From assembly GCF_001281525.1 (NCBI RefSeq), contig NZ_LGCI01000005.1:248001-312000 (forward strand): a stretch of DNA of 64,000 nucleotides, in the 5' to 3' direction. Source of the DNA: Lysinibacillus macroides (GTDB lineage Bacteria; Bacillota; Bacilli; Bacillales_A; Planococcaceae). This document shows positions 27,361 to 36,165 of this stretch, piece by piece. Every line of letters starts with the position of its first letter. Positions within the stretch are counted from its first letter, which is position 1. The translations under genes and the position numbers were made by a program. Below the pieces are notes generated by a model that saw nothing but the letters and a program-made list of their open reading frames with translations, was not told the origin of the DNA and searched no databases.

Positions 27361-27695
27361 AAAATGAGTCACCTACTTTATCTATCAACATTACAAGAGC
27401 GTAATGTTTCTGCTACTAGATGATATCGAAAATACGTTTAAAAAACAACTTGTAAAGAGAATGGACGATTAGATGTCGATTCCATTTCACAAATTGTTCA
27501 TAATTTCGTGCTTTAACCTTCACAATTCATTTTAGAAAATGTTTTACTATAGATATGTTGTTTTTATTTATATTTCTAGGCAAAACTAATTTTTACAACT
27601 TCATCTAAATTTCACTTAATGTCTAGAAATCAATCGCAAATTTCGCTATAGTTATGATAGCGGAATATGCTTACAAAAATGAAAGGAGGGGTAAT
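27361..27695. promoter_or_regulatory. Divergent ctaA-ctaB control region with ResD-like sites
   Basis: This 335-bp AT-rich stretch holds no gene. On the minus strand TTTGTGAAAT (27492-27483) and TTGTGAAGG (27524-27516) resemble the ResD consensus TTTGTGAAT and lie three helical turns apart upstream of ctaA. A possible ctaA promoter is TTGTTT-17-TATCAT around 27449-27421. The ctaA leader contains a perfect 8-bp hairpin AACATTAC/GTAATGTT (27387-27408). The ctaB promoter was not located with confidence. ResD control of ctaA is established in B. subtilis; here it is inferred. Confidence 0.4.
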
Positions 27696-28613
27696 ATGTC
27701 AAACGGTCGTACACTGACAGCTACTAGAAATACGGAGCCAGAAACAACATCCGTTGTAAAAGATTTTTTAGCACTAATAAAAATTGGCATCGTTAACTCG
27801 AATCTTGTCACAACATTTACAGGGATGTGGCTGGCATTTCAATTGACTAGTAGACACTTCTTGCAAGAGCTTGATGTCATATTCTACACCATGCTAGGTG
27901 CAGCGTTAATTATTGGTGGCTCAGGCGCAATGAATAACTTTATTGATCAGGATATTGACCCGATCATGAAGAGAACGAAGGCAAGACCGACAGTAACTGG
28001 CAGATTTAAACCCAATTTAGTATTGACCATTGCCCTCTCATTTTTAATTGTAGGTGAAATTTTGTTATTTGCGGCATCGTTTGCGGCCGGCATGTGGGGA
28101 CTACTAGGAATATTTGCTTATGTCGTTCTGTATTCAATGTGGTCAAAGAGAAAGCATGTTAGTAACACGGTTGTAGGAAGTATTTCTGGGGCTATTCCTC
28201 CAATTATTGGATTTGCAGCAGTGGAGCCTACTTTAGGTCTGGGGGCACTTGCTTTATTTCTTATTATGTTTGCATGGCAGCCACCGCATTTCTATGCACT
28301 TGCTATGAAACGCACGGAGGAATATCGGGCAGCTAAAATACCAATGTTACCTGTTGTAAAAGGATTTAAGCGTACAAAGTATTCAATGCTGTTTTGGATT
28401 CTTTTATTATTCCCTTTACCGTTCCTATTACCAGAGCTTGGAACTGGCTTTTTAACTCTTGCTACTGCATTGAACTTGGGCTGGTTAATACTAGCTCTGA
28501 AAGGCTTTACCACAAAAGATGATATGAAATGGGCAAATAAAATGTTTATTTATTCGTTGAATCATATGACGATCCTATTTGTGTCTATCATCATATTTGC
28601 GGTGTTTAGCTAA
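27696..28613 (+). CDS. ctaB: Protoheme IX farnesyltransferase (heme O synthase)
   Basis: This UbiA-family membrane enzyme attaches farnesyl to heme B, making heme O for CtaA. The 305 residues form nine helices. The substrate motifs are NNFIDQDIDPIMKRTKARP and WQPPHFYALAMKRTEEYRAAKIPML. ATG 27696 follows AAAGGAGGGG at the right distance; the open frame extends further upstream but lacks another ribosome site. It opens the caa3 oxidase operon. Confidence 0.96.
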   Translation: MSNGRTLTATRNTEPETTSVVKDFLALIKIGIVNSNLVTTFTGMWLAFQLTSRHFLQELDVIFYTMLGAALIIGGSGAMNNFIDQDIDPIMKRTKARPTVTGRFKPNLVLTIALSFLIVGEILLFAASFAAGMWGLLGIFAYVVLYSMWSKRKHVSNTVVGSISGAIPPIIGFAAVEPTLGLGALALFLIMFAWQPPHFYALAMKRTEEYRAAKIPMLPVVKGFKRTKYSMLFWILLLFPLPFLLPELGTGFLTLATALNLGWLILALKGFTTKDDMKWANKMFIYSLNHMTILFVSIIIFAVFS

Positions 28614-28713
28614 ATTTAGGAATTCTTTCTTTTCCTAAAGAATTCATATAGACAGAACTGATGTCCTAGGTACACATGAAAATACAACAAAGAAAGAGGG
28701 GTTTAATTAAGCT

Positions 28714-29802
28714 ATGATGAAAGGGCTTAAAAAATGGCGTCTTTTTTCACTTCTAGCAGTGATGATGGTTTTCCTTTCAGGATGTGGTGAAGATTATCTA
28801 TCTACACTGAAGCCAAGTGGAGAAGTAGGTCAACAGCAATTAAATCTATTACTGTTAACTACTGTCATTATGACACTAGTAGTAGTAGTAGTATCTGTGA
28901 TCTATTTACTTGCATTCGTAAAATACCGTCGTGCACGTGTTGGTGAGAATGTTATTCCTAAGCAAGTAGAGGGTAGCCATACACTAGAAGTGATTTGGAC
29001 AGTTATTCCAATTATTTTATTATTAATTATCGCTGTACCAGTTGTTACAACTACTTATAAATTTGCAGATGTTGCTGCAATGGATGAGGTAGATGAGGAA
29101 GGGAATAAAACAGCCCTAACAGTCAATGTAACAGCAAAGTTATATTGGTGGGAATTTGAATACCCTAACCAAGGTATCGTAACTGCTCAAGAGTTAGTGG
29201 TCCCAACAGGTGAAAAAGTTTACTTTAACTTAATTGCTGCTGATGTTAAGCACTCATTCTGGATTCCTGCTGTGGGCGGTAAAATGGATACAAACGTAGA
29301 AAACGTAAACAAATTCTACCTAGTATTTGATAAAGAATCTCAAGATTTAAAAGATGGCGTATTTTATGGGAAATGTGCTGAATTATGTGGACCTTCACAT
29401 GCATTAATGGACTTTAAAGTAAAAACATTAAGCCCAGACGCATTTGATGCATGGGTTGATGCCATGAAAGCAACTGAAGGACAAACTGCTGACAAAGCTT
29501 CAACAGATCTTGGTGAAGCAACTTTTGCAAATAGCTGCTTAGGCTGTCATGCTATTTCAGGTTCAGGAGCAGGTGGCGCACCAGGTCCGAACTTAACAAC
29601 ATTCGGTGATCGTAACCGTGTTGCTGGTTTCTTAGAGCACAATGAAGAAAGCTTAAAAGCTTGGATTAAAAATCCTGGGGAATTCAAACCAGGTAACTTA
29701 ATGATGAACGCTGAGGGCACTGCGCCTATTTACGGTGATTTATCCGATGAAGAAATAGAAGCTCTTGCAACTTATATCATGGGCTTATCAGTTGAAAAAT
29801 AA
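28714..29802 (+). CDS. ctaC: Cytochrome caa3 oxidase subunit II with fused cytochrome c
   Basis: This lipoprotein subunit accepts electrons from cytochrome c. It has a signal peptide with lipobox LSGC (C24), two membrane helices, a cupredoxin domain with the CuA ligands CAELCGPSHALM (C221, C225, H229, M232), and a C-terminal cytochrome c domain with the heme motif CLGCH (275-279). The fused heme domain marks a caa3-type oxidase. Two adjacent ATG codons could start it; GAGGGG lies upstream. The 100-bp gap to ctaB holds a 9-bp hairpin (GAATTCTTT/AAAGAATTC, 28620-28645) without a T tract. Confidence 0.96.
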   Translation: MMKGLKKWRLFSLLAVMMVFLSGCGEDYLSTLKPSGEVGQQQLNLLLLTTVIMTLVVVVVSVIYLLAFVKYRRARVGENVIPKQVEGSHTLEVIWTVIPIILLLIIAVPVVTTTYKFADVAAMDEVDEEGNKTALTVNVTAKLYWWEFEYPNQGIVTAQELVVPTGEKVYFNLIAADVKHSFWIPAVGGKMDTNVENVNKFYLVFDKESQDLKDGVFYGKCAELCGPSHALMDFKVKTLSPDAFDAWVDAMKATEGQTADKASTDLGEATFANSCLGCHAISGSGAGGAPGPNLTTFGDRNRVAGFLEHNEESLKAWIKNPGEFKPGNLMMNAEGTAPIYGDLSDEEIEALATYIMGLSVEK

Positions 29803-29844
29803 TTTTTTGTTTAAACGTAACAAATTTTGAGGGAGGTAAAAGTT

Positions 29845-31728
29845 GTGAGCTCATACACACAGAAAAAGGGCTTTGGAGCAACTGTCTGGGATTACATTAC
29901 AACTGTTGACCATAAAAAGTTAGCAGTGATGTATTTATTAGCTGGTACATTGTTCTTTGCTATCGCTGGTTTTGAAGCGTTATTAATGCGTATTCAGTTA
30001 ATGAAGCCAAATAATGATTTCATATCAGCAGGTTTCTTCAATGAACTATTAACAATGCACGGCACAACAATGTTATTCTTAGCTGCGACTCCATTATTAT
30101 TCGCATTTATGAACATGCTTGTACCATTACAAATTGGTGCACGTGACGTTGCATTCCCGTTCCTTAACTCTTTAGGGTTCTGGTTATTCTTCCTAGGTGC
30201 AGTATTCCTTCACCTGTCATTCTTTATGGGTGGCGCTCCTGATGCGGGCTGGACTTCTTATGCATCATTATCTTTATATTCTCCAGGACATGGTATTGAC
30301 TTCTATGTACTTGGTTTACAAATTTCAGGGGCAGGTACGTTAATTTCGGGTCTTAACTTTATTGTTACGATCATTACAATGCGTGCTCCAGGTATGACAT
30401 TTATGCGTATGCCATTATTCACTTGGACATCAATGGTATCAAGTTCGTTAATTTTATTCGCATTCCCTCCACTAACAATTGGTTTATTAATGATGTTATT
30501 TGACCGTATGTTTGGTGGTAACTTCTTTGACCATATGATGGGTGGTAACACAATTATTTGGGAACACTTATTCTGGATCTTTGGACACCCAGAGGTTTAT
30601 ATCTTAGTATTACCAGCGTTTGGTTTATTCTCTGAGATTATTCCAGCGTTCTCTCGTAAGCGTTTATTCGGATACTCTTCAATGGTATTCGCAACAATTT
30701 TAATCGGTTTCTTAGGGTTCATGGTTTGGGCTCACCATATGTTTACTGTAGGTATGGGGCCAACAGCAAACGCAATCTTTGCTGTTGCAACAATGGCAAT
30801 TGCCGTTCCAACAGGGATGAAGGTCTTCAACTGGATCTTAACGATTTGGGGCGGATCAATTAAAGTTACAACACCAATGCTTTATGCACTTGGTTTCATC
30901 CCGTCATTCGTTGCGGGTGGTGTTACAGGGGTTATGCAAGCATCTGCACCTCTTGACTATCAATTACACGATTCTTACTTTATCGTAGCGCATTTCCACT
31001 ATGTAATCGTTGGTGGTATCGTTACAGCATTATTTGGTTCAGCGCATTTCTACTGGCCAATATTCTTCAACCGTATGTTAAACGAAACATTAGGAAAATG
31101 GACTTTCTGGGTATTCTTCATTGGATTCCATTTAACATTCTTCCTACAGCATTTCTTAGGTTTAATGGGTATGCCACGTCGTGTATTCACTTACATGGAC
31201 GGTCAAGGTTGGGATCAGTTCAACTATATTTCTACAGTCGGAGCAGCTATGATGGGTGTTGGGGTTATCATGATGGTAATCAACTGCTTAATGTCTATCA
31301 AAGGTAAACCAGCAGGACGCGACCCATGGGGCGATGGACGTACGTTAGAATGGTCAATTCCACAACCAATTCCATTTTATAACTTCCGCCAAACACCACT
31401 TGTGCGTGGTTTAGATCCATGGTGGATTGAAAAGCAAGAAGGTAATAAAGAAGTGACATTTGCTGAGCCAATTGGCGATATTCATATGCCAAATAACTCA
31501 GCGATTCCATTTGTTATTTCATTAGGTATGTTTATCGCAGCATTCGGTGCTCTTTACAATCCTGATGCAGATAAACCATGGTCTATCTATGTATTAATCA
31601 TTGGTTTAGCGATTACATTTGGTGCGATGATTACTCGTTCTGTTAAAGACGATCATGGCTTCCATTTACACAAAGAAGACATTCTTGAAATTGAAGAACA
31701 TCTTTACGGCAAAGGAGGCAATAAATAA
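29845..31728 (+). CDS. ctaD: Cytochrome caa3 oxidase subunit I
   Basis: This is the catalytic heme-copper subunit, 627 residues. Its ligands are visible: HGTTMLF for heme a, the His-Tyr pair in GHPEVYILVLPAFG, the CuB histidines in VWAHHMFTVG, and the heme a3 region VAHFHYVIVGG. The K- and D-channel regions look normal. GTG 29845 is chosen because GGGAGG lies 8 bases upstream. Codon use is strongly biased, as expected for an abundant protein. It overlaps ctaE by one base. Confidence 0.97.
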   Translation: MSSYTQKKGFGATVWDYITTVDHKKLAVMYLLAGTLFFAIAGFEALLMRIQLMKPNNDFISAGFFNELLTMHGTTMLFLAATPLLFAFMNMLVPLQIGARDVAFPFLNSLGFWLFFLGAVFLHLSFFMGGAPDAGWTSYASLSLYSPGHGIDFYVLGLQISGAGTLISGLNFIVTIITMRAPGMTFMRMPLFTWTSMVSSSLILFAFPPLTIGLLMMLFDRMFGGNFFDHMMGGNTIIWEHLFWIFGHPEVYILVLPAFGLFSEIIPAFSRKRLFGYSSMVFATILIGFLGFMVWAHHMFTVGMGPTANAIFAVATMAIAVPTGMKVFNWILTIWGGSIKVTTPMLYALGFIPSFVAGGVTGVMQASAPLDYQLHDSYFIVAHFHYVIVGGIVTALFGSAHFYWPIFFNRMLNETLGKWTFWVFFIGFHLTFFLQHFLGLMGMPRRVFTYMDGQGWDQFNYISTVGAAMMGVGVIMMVINCLMSIKGKPAGRDPWGDGRTLEWSIPQPIPFYNFRQTPLVRGLDPWWIEKQEGNKEVTFAEPIGDIHMPNNSAIPFVISLGMFIAAFGALYNPDADKPWSIYVLIIGLAITFGAMITRSVKDDHGFHLHKEDILEIEEHLYGKGGNK

Positions 31729-32354
31729 TGGATTTCAATACTAAATTTACTCCTCATACTTGGCCAGATCACCCTGAACAAGCTACAATGGAGGGGAAAA
31801 ATAAAGTCGTTGGTTTCTGGATTTTCCTTGCCTGTGAAGTTGTCCTTTTCGCAAGTTTATTTGCTACTTACTTAGCGCTTAAGAACAAAGGGCCAGCGGG
31901 CATGGAGTTCACAACGCAAGGGCTATATGAATTACCATTAGCATTTGCAATGACAATGTTATTATTAACATCTTCACTAACATCTGTTTATGCGATTCAC
32001 CATATGCGTAACTTTAATTTTAAAGGTATGCAAACATGGTTTGGTATTACACTATTGCTAGGTGCAGGTTTCTTAGCTTTAGAAGTTTATGAGTTCTATC
32101 ACTATACACATCTTGGCTTTACGTTTACACAATCTGCATTTGCGACTGCGTTCTACTCATTGGTAGGTACACACGGTTTCCACGTATCATTAGGTCTTGT
32201 TTGGATTTCAACGTTAATGATTCGTAATGCGAAGCGTGGTCTAAACTTATACAATGCACCTAAATTCTTCGTGGCTGCTTTATATTGGCACTTTATTGAC
32301 GTAGTTTGGGTATTTATCTTTACAGTAGTATACTTGATGGGAGTGATCGGATAA
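31728..32354 (+). CDS. ctaE: Cytochrome caa3 oxidase subunit III
   Basis: This 208-residue membrane subunit stabilises subunit I. It has five helices, with FWIFLACEVVLFASLFATY and the conserved GTHGFHVSLGLVWI and YWHFIDVVWVFIFTVVYL. The start codon shares one base with the ctaD stop (TAATG), and AAAGGAGG lies at the end of ctaD. Confidence 0.96.
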   Translation: MDFNTKFTPHTWPDHPEQATMEGKNKVVGFWIFLACEVVLFASLFATYLALKNKGPAGMEFTTQGLYELPLAFAMTMLLLTSSLTSVYAIHHMRNFNFKGMQTWFGITLLLGAGFLALEVYEFYHYTHLGFTFTQSAFATAFYSLVGTHGFHVSLGLVWISTLMIRNAKRGLNLYNAPKFFVAALYWHFIDVVWVFIFTVVYLMGVIG

Positions 32355-32698
32355 TGTCTTCACACGATACACCTATAGTTGCTAAAACACAGGCACAATA
32401 CGAGTATGATCGTCATCATAATGCCGTTCATATGCGTAAACAAGTAATTAACTTTGCGATTATGATTTTCCTGACATTTATCGCATTTGGCATGGCTGCG
32501 GCTGGCTTCTCTAAATACTTAATCTTCCCGTTCATTTTATTACTTGCGGGTGTTCAAGTTGTTTTACAGCTTTATGCTTTCATGCACTTAGAGGATAAAA
32601 AAACACACTTCGGTGGTGTAATTGGCTTCTTTATGTGGATGGGAATCGTTATTGCGTTCACATTCTTCTTAGCCTTCTTAACAGTTGTTTGGTGGTAA
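32354..32698 (+). CDS. ctaF: Cytochrome caa3 oxidase subunit IV
   Basis: This 114-residue small subunit has three helices (VINFAIMIFLTFIAFGMAAA, LIFPFILLLAGVQVVLQLYA, and a C-terminal one) and the motif FMHLEDKKTHF. Its ATG overlaps the ctaE stop by one base (TAATG). An open frame runs further upstream inside ctaE but is not used. A terminator follows, ending the ctaBCDEF unit. Confidence 0.94.
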   Translation: MSSHDTPIVAKTQAQYEYDRHHNAVHMRKQVINFAIMIFLTFIAFGMAAAGFSKYLIFPFILLLAGVQVVLQLYAFMHLEDKKTHFGGVIGFFMWMGIVIAFTFFLAFLTVVWW

Positions 32699-32704
32699 TC
32701 ACCA

Positions 32705-32745
32705 AAAAGAGCACGTTCGTTAACTTTAAACGAACGTGCTTTTAT
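32705..32745 (+). terminator. Terminator after ctaF
   Basis: AGCACGTTCGTT pairs with AACGAACGTGCT, with a 6-base loop and a TTTATTATT tail. Confidence 0.88.
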
Positions 32746-32803
32746 TATTCGTTAAGATAAGGAGCAAAAAGCAGGAAGCTATTATTTGTTCACCTTTCGT
32801 TCA

Positions 32804-32832
32804 TTGCAGTATAGCTGTAAGCGTTCTATAAT
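32804..32832 (+). promoter_or_regulatory. Sigma-A promoter for ctaG
   Basis: TTGCAG (32804-32809), a 17-base spacer and TATAAT (32827-32832) lie 32 bases upstream of the ctaG start and after the ctaF terminator. Confidence 0.65.
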
Positions 32833-32864
32833 AGGAGTACTGAAGTTTAAAGGAGTGCGTTTAT

Positions 32865-33794
32865 ATGCCACTTAGTATTTTTGGCTTTCAAGCATTATGG
32901 AGCCCATATTTAATGGGGGTTCTTATTTTTATAACCATTGTCTATTTTTTAGTCACAACAAAGTGGCGCAAGGATTTTAAAGTGAGTGAGCCTTTAAAAA
33001 AGAGCGAAGCTATTTATTTTATAGTAGCCATGGTAATAATTTATGTTGTTAAAGGATCGCCAGTTGATTTAATGGCTCATATTATGTTTACCATGCATAT
33101 GGTGCAAATGGCTGTATTGCTATTGCTTGTACCGATTTTCCTGATTAAAGGGATTCCTTGGTGGCTATGGAAGGTTGCTATTGAGGCCCCTGTTGTTAGA
33201 GCAATATTTAAAGTAATGACATTACCAGTTGTTGCAGTTTTTGTGTTTATTGGTCTATTTTCTTTCTATCATTTACCTGCCGTGTTGGATTATATTAAGC
33301 TAAGCGAAACATTGCATGGTATTTATACATTTGTGTTATTTTTGTCTGCTGTGTTTATGTACTGGCCTTTAATACAAAATATGCCAGATCGTGAACAGAT
33401 GAAGCCTCTGCACAAATTAGCTTATATTATTGCCAATGCCGTTTTAATTACACCTGCATGTGGGTTGATTATTTTTGCACCTAACGCACTATATGAAACC
33501 TATACAAATGGTGAGGCTTGGTTAAAGGCAATGGAGCTATGTGTCCCAGCTTCTACGCTATCAGGTTTATCATTATCAGGGCCTGAGCTATTTACAGATA
33601 TGAAGCCTGTTGCGGATCAGCAGCTAGGTGGCGTTCTTATGAAAATTTTGCAGGAGCTTATTTTTGGTGTATTAATTGCTGTCATTTTTACAAGATGGTA
33701 TCGTGCTGAACAAAAAGATCCAGAGAAGATTACTGCTGATGCATTAGCTGCACATCAAAAGAAATGGGAAAGTCAACAGCAACATGGATTGTAA
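32865..33794 (+). CDS. ctaG: Cytochrome caa3 oxidase assembly factor CtaG
   Basis: This 309-residue polytopic membrane protein of the caa3 CtaG family is needed for active caa3 oxidase, probably at the copper-loading step. It has seven helices, with MAHIMFTMHMVQMAVLLLLVP near the second-third helices and a conserved SLSGPELFTDMKPVADQQLGG. AAAGGAG precedes the ATG. It has its own promoter and is followed after 34 bases by the DUF420 gene. Confidence 0.94.
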   Translation: MPLSIFGFQALWSPYLMGVLIFITIVYFLVTTKWRKDFKVSEPLKKSEAIYFIVAMVIIYVVKGSPVDLMAHIMFTMHMVQMAVLLLLVPIFLIKGIPWWLWKVAIEAPVVRAIFKVMTLPVVAVFVFIGLFSFYHLPAVLDYIKLSETLHGIYTFVLFLSAVFMYWPLIQNMPDREQMKPLHKLAYIIANAVLITPACGLIIFAPNALYETYTNGEAWLKAMELCVPASTLSGLSLSGPELFTDMKPVADQQLGGVLMKILQELIFGVLIAVIFTRWYRAEQKDPEKITADALAAHQKKWESQQQHGL

Positions 33795-33828
33795 AATAGA
33801 AATTTACTTTGTATAAGGGGTTTTGATA

Positions 33829-34290
33829 ATGGATTTAAAAATTTTGCCTACTATTAGTACATCATTTATTGTCATTAGTGCTGTACTAGTAGCAATAGGT
33901 TGGGGCTTAATTTTAAAAAGAAATGTAGAGGCACATAAAAAAGTGATGCTGGCAGCGGGTGCAGCAGCGTTAATCTTCTTTATTATTTATGCTTCACGTA
34001 CAATCTTTGTTGGAAATACTGCTTTTGGCGGTGGAGAACATTTAAAGCCATATTATACGTTCTTCTTGATTTTCCATATTATATTAGCGACAGTTGGGGC
34101 TGTATTTGGGATTGTTAGTATTATCTCTGGCCTTAAAACAAATATTAAATTACACAGACGTATAGGGCCGATTACAAGTATTATTTGGTTCTTTGTAGCG
34201 ATCACAGGTGTGTTAGTGTATGTATTATTATATGTCCTCTTTGAACCAGGTGAAACAACATCTGTTATTAAAGCGATATTAGGGTTTTAA
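33829..34290 (+). CDS. ctaM: DUF420 membrane protein, CtaM-like oxidase maturation factor
   Basis: The 153-residue protein has four helices and conserved histidines (EAHKKVMLAAG, HLKPYYTFFLIFHIILA, KLHRRIGPITSIIWFF), which are DUF420 features. The S. aureus homologue CtaM is needed for heme-copper oxidase maturation, and B. subtilis has the related YozB. The position directly after ctaG supports that role. ATG 33829 follows AAGGGG; a TTG two codons upstream is less likely. Confidence 0.85.
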   Translation: MDLKILPTISTSFIVISAVLVAIGWGLILKRNVEAHKKVMLAAGAAALIFFIIYASRTIFVGNTAFGGGEHLKPYYTFFLIFHIILATVGAVFGIVSIISGLKTNIKLHRRIGPITSIIWFFVAITGVLVYVLLYVLFEPGETTSVIKAILGF

Positions 34291-34292
34291 AG

Positions 34293-34332
34293 AAATCTCC
34301 CTCCTTATTTTTGTAAGGGTGGGAGATTTTTT
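34293..34332 (+). terminator. Terminator after ctaG-ctaM, overlapping the end of the convergent gene
   Basis: AAATCTCCC pairs with GGGAGATTT, followed by TTT. The hairpin overlaps the last codons of the minus-strand transporter gene. Confidence 0.8.
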
Positions 34333-35375
34333 GTAGTTGGTTGAAAGATCGAGAGTAGAACAACAACTAGTAATGGTCCGATTAAAATACCAAGAAATCC
34401 AAATACTTTAAAACCAACAAACATGGCAATAAAGGTTGTCAGAGAGGAGAGTCCAATTTTATCGCCAATAATTTTTGGTTCAATCATTCGGCGTACTAAA
34501 AATAAACCTACTGTTAGGAGTAGTAAGGCAATGGCAAAAAGATATTCGCCTGTAAATGCTTGATAAATAGCCCATGGAATCAATATAATAAACGAATCGA
34601 GAAAAGGAATAATATCTAAAACAACCAGTAGTAATGATAAAATTATCGGAAAGGGTGTTTTTAAAATATAAAAGGTTACCGCAGATAAAGCAAAAATACA
34701 TACACCTACAAAAATTTGTGCTTTTAAAAAGCCAAATAACGCTAATTTCACGCGCTGCCCAATAAAAATAATTTTTTGCTGATAATGAAATGGGACGGAT
34801 AAGAATAATTTTCGATTGATGGCGGGTAATTCCAGTAACAGCATATATAGAACAATCCAATAGACAAAAATATCAAATAAACGTGATGGAATATATGTGA
34901 ATAACGCTGCCCAGACATTGATATTTGTTAAGGATAGTGCAAACTTTTCGATAGAAGCTAGGGCTTTAGCAATCATAAATTGAATTTGCGAAACAAGCTC
35001 TACAGGTAAGTGATAGGTATAGTTGCTCAGCTTGGATTGCAGTTGAATCCATAGGGCAGATAGTTGATTAAGATAGTCAGGGATATGAATCATAAAGGAA
35101 GAAAATTGTTTCCAGCTTATAAAGAGGATGAGTGCACATACTAGTACTGATATACTAAGAAAACATAAAAAAAAGATGGAAACGACCATTTTGCGTTTTT
35201 TCCGGAAACGTTTGCACATTCGAACAATAATGGGCTCTAAAAGCAGTGCTGTGAAGTAGGCAAGCAAAATGGGCAGTGATAATGAAATGAGCCAAAGAAT
35301 AAGAATACTAATAGCAATAACGATGATGGGATGACGAAAGAAAGGATGATTTAAAAAAGATACCAATATTTTCAC
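34305..35375 (-). CDS. AI-2E family (PerM/YtvI-like) membrane protein
   Basis: This 356-residue protein of about eight helices belongs to the AI-2E exporter family, whose members transport small solutes or, as with sporulation protein YtvI, have unclear roles. The family C-terminal half is evident: FGFLKAQIFVGVCIFALSAV, LLLVVLDIIPFLDSFIILIPW and RRMIEPKIIGDKIGLSSL. No clear ribosome site was recognised for the ATG at 35375. It converges on ctaM, and the stop codon lies within the shared hairpin. Confidence 0.85.
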   Translation of the reverse strand: MKILVSFLNHPFFRHPIIVIAISILILWLISLSLPILLAYFTALLLEPIIVRMCKRFRKKRKMVVSIFFLCFLSISVLVCALILFISWKQFSSFMIHIPDYLNQLSALWIQLQSKLSNYTYHLPVELVSQIQFMIAKALASIEKFALSLTNINVWAALFTYIPSRLFDIFVYWIVLYMLLLELPAINRKLFLSVPFHYQQKIIFIGQRVKLALFGFLKAQIFVGVCIFALSAVTFYILKTPFPIILSLLLVVLDIIPFLDSFIILIPWAIYQAFTGEYLFAIALLLLTVGLFLVRRMIEPKIIGDKIGLSSLTTFIAMFVGFKVFGFLGILIGPLLVVVLLSIFQPTTKNLPPLQK

Positions 35376-35617
35376 CTACATCTTGTAATAGATATAGGTA
35401 GTATGAGAAGAAATTCTATTTTTACTCCATATCACTTACGTCCGGATTTTTTTCGAGCCCACAAGGGAAATCTTCTTTAAAATCCGAAAGCTTGTATCTT
35501 AATTCAGCAGAAGTTCCGTCTCCATGGGATCAAAATAAAAAAGACTGGTTCCCCAGTCCTTTTCGAATGAATGAAGCTATTTACGCTAGACTTGCTATCA
35601 CTTTAATGAATTAAAGA
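35376..35617. other. Intergenic region with two hairpins
   Basis: The 242 bases contain CGGATTTT/AAAATCCG arms separated by about 30 bases (around 35436-35485) and then the yugN-like gene terminator at 35541-35563. No open frame with a ribosome site was found. The segment from about 35430 to 35535 looks like a dispersed element, but I cannot name it. Confidence 0.3.
35541..35563 (-). terminator. Terminator of the YugN-like gene
   Basis: On the minus strand GACTGG and CCAGTC form a short stem with a GGAA loop, followed by TTTTTTATTTT. Confidence 0.75.
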
Positions 35618-36019
35618 TTAGTGTGCGTCAACAGGTTCAAAATTATTTTTATTGATAGGCTCAATTGCGAATTGATCTAATTCTAATTTAACCTTTTTTA
35701 AGATTTCTTCACATTTTTTTACAAGGTGTGCTGGATAGACTTCGTCATCTCCATATTCAACACCATGTGGATAGTAGTATTTACCAAGAGCTGGTTTCAT
35801 TAATGTAAGGATTGCATCGTGTGCACCTACATCCCCAGAAATAGCGTAGGCAAATACACGTAGATAATAACGGCCTTCACGAGTATCAAAGCGTTTATCA
35901 AATGTCATACGCTCGTAATCCCAGCCACCATCACATTCTAAACCATGCTTTTTCATAATGCTGACAATTAGCTCTTGATCAGCTGTTAAATTTTCAAGGT
36001 TAGTATTTTCAAAATACAT
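35618..36019 (-). CDS. YugN-like family protein
   Basis: This 133-residue protein of the YugN-like family has unknown function. Characteristic segments are CDGGWDYERMTFDKRFD, YYLRVFAYAISGDVGAHDA and LGKYYYPHGVEYGDDEVYPA. ATG 36019 is chosen because AAAGGAGG lies 9 bases upstream; the frame continues another 28 codons upstream without a site. It is transcribed away from ylbC. Confidence 0.85.
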   Translation of the reverse strand: MYFENTNLENLTADQELIVSIMKKHGLECDGGWDYERMTFDKRFDTREGRYYLRVFAYAISGDVGAHDAILTLMKPALGKYYYPHGVEYGDDEVYPAHLVKKCEEILKKVKLELDQFAIEPINKNNFEPVDAH

Positions 36020-36104
36020 GTATAGTCCTCCTTTAGGTTCTCGTACAAAGTATACGCTCATTTTTATAATAGAGCATATTCGACATTGTTGCAATGACAA
36101 CATT

Positions 36105-36132
36105 GTGTCAAGCTAATTCTAATTGATATAAT
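36105..36132 (+). promoter_or_regulatory. Sigma-A promoter for ylbC
   Basis: GTGTCA (36105-36110), 16 bases, TATAAT (36127-36132), about 34 bases before the ATG of the CAP-domain gene. Confidence 0.55.
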
Positions 36133-36165
36133 AACGATAATAATGGTGATGAAAAGGAGCCCTGT

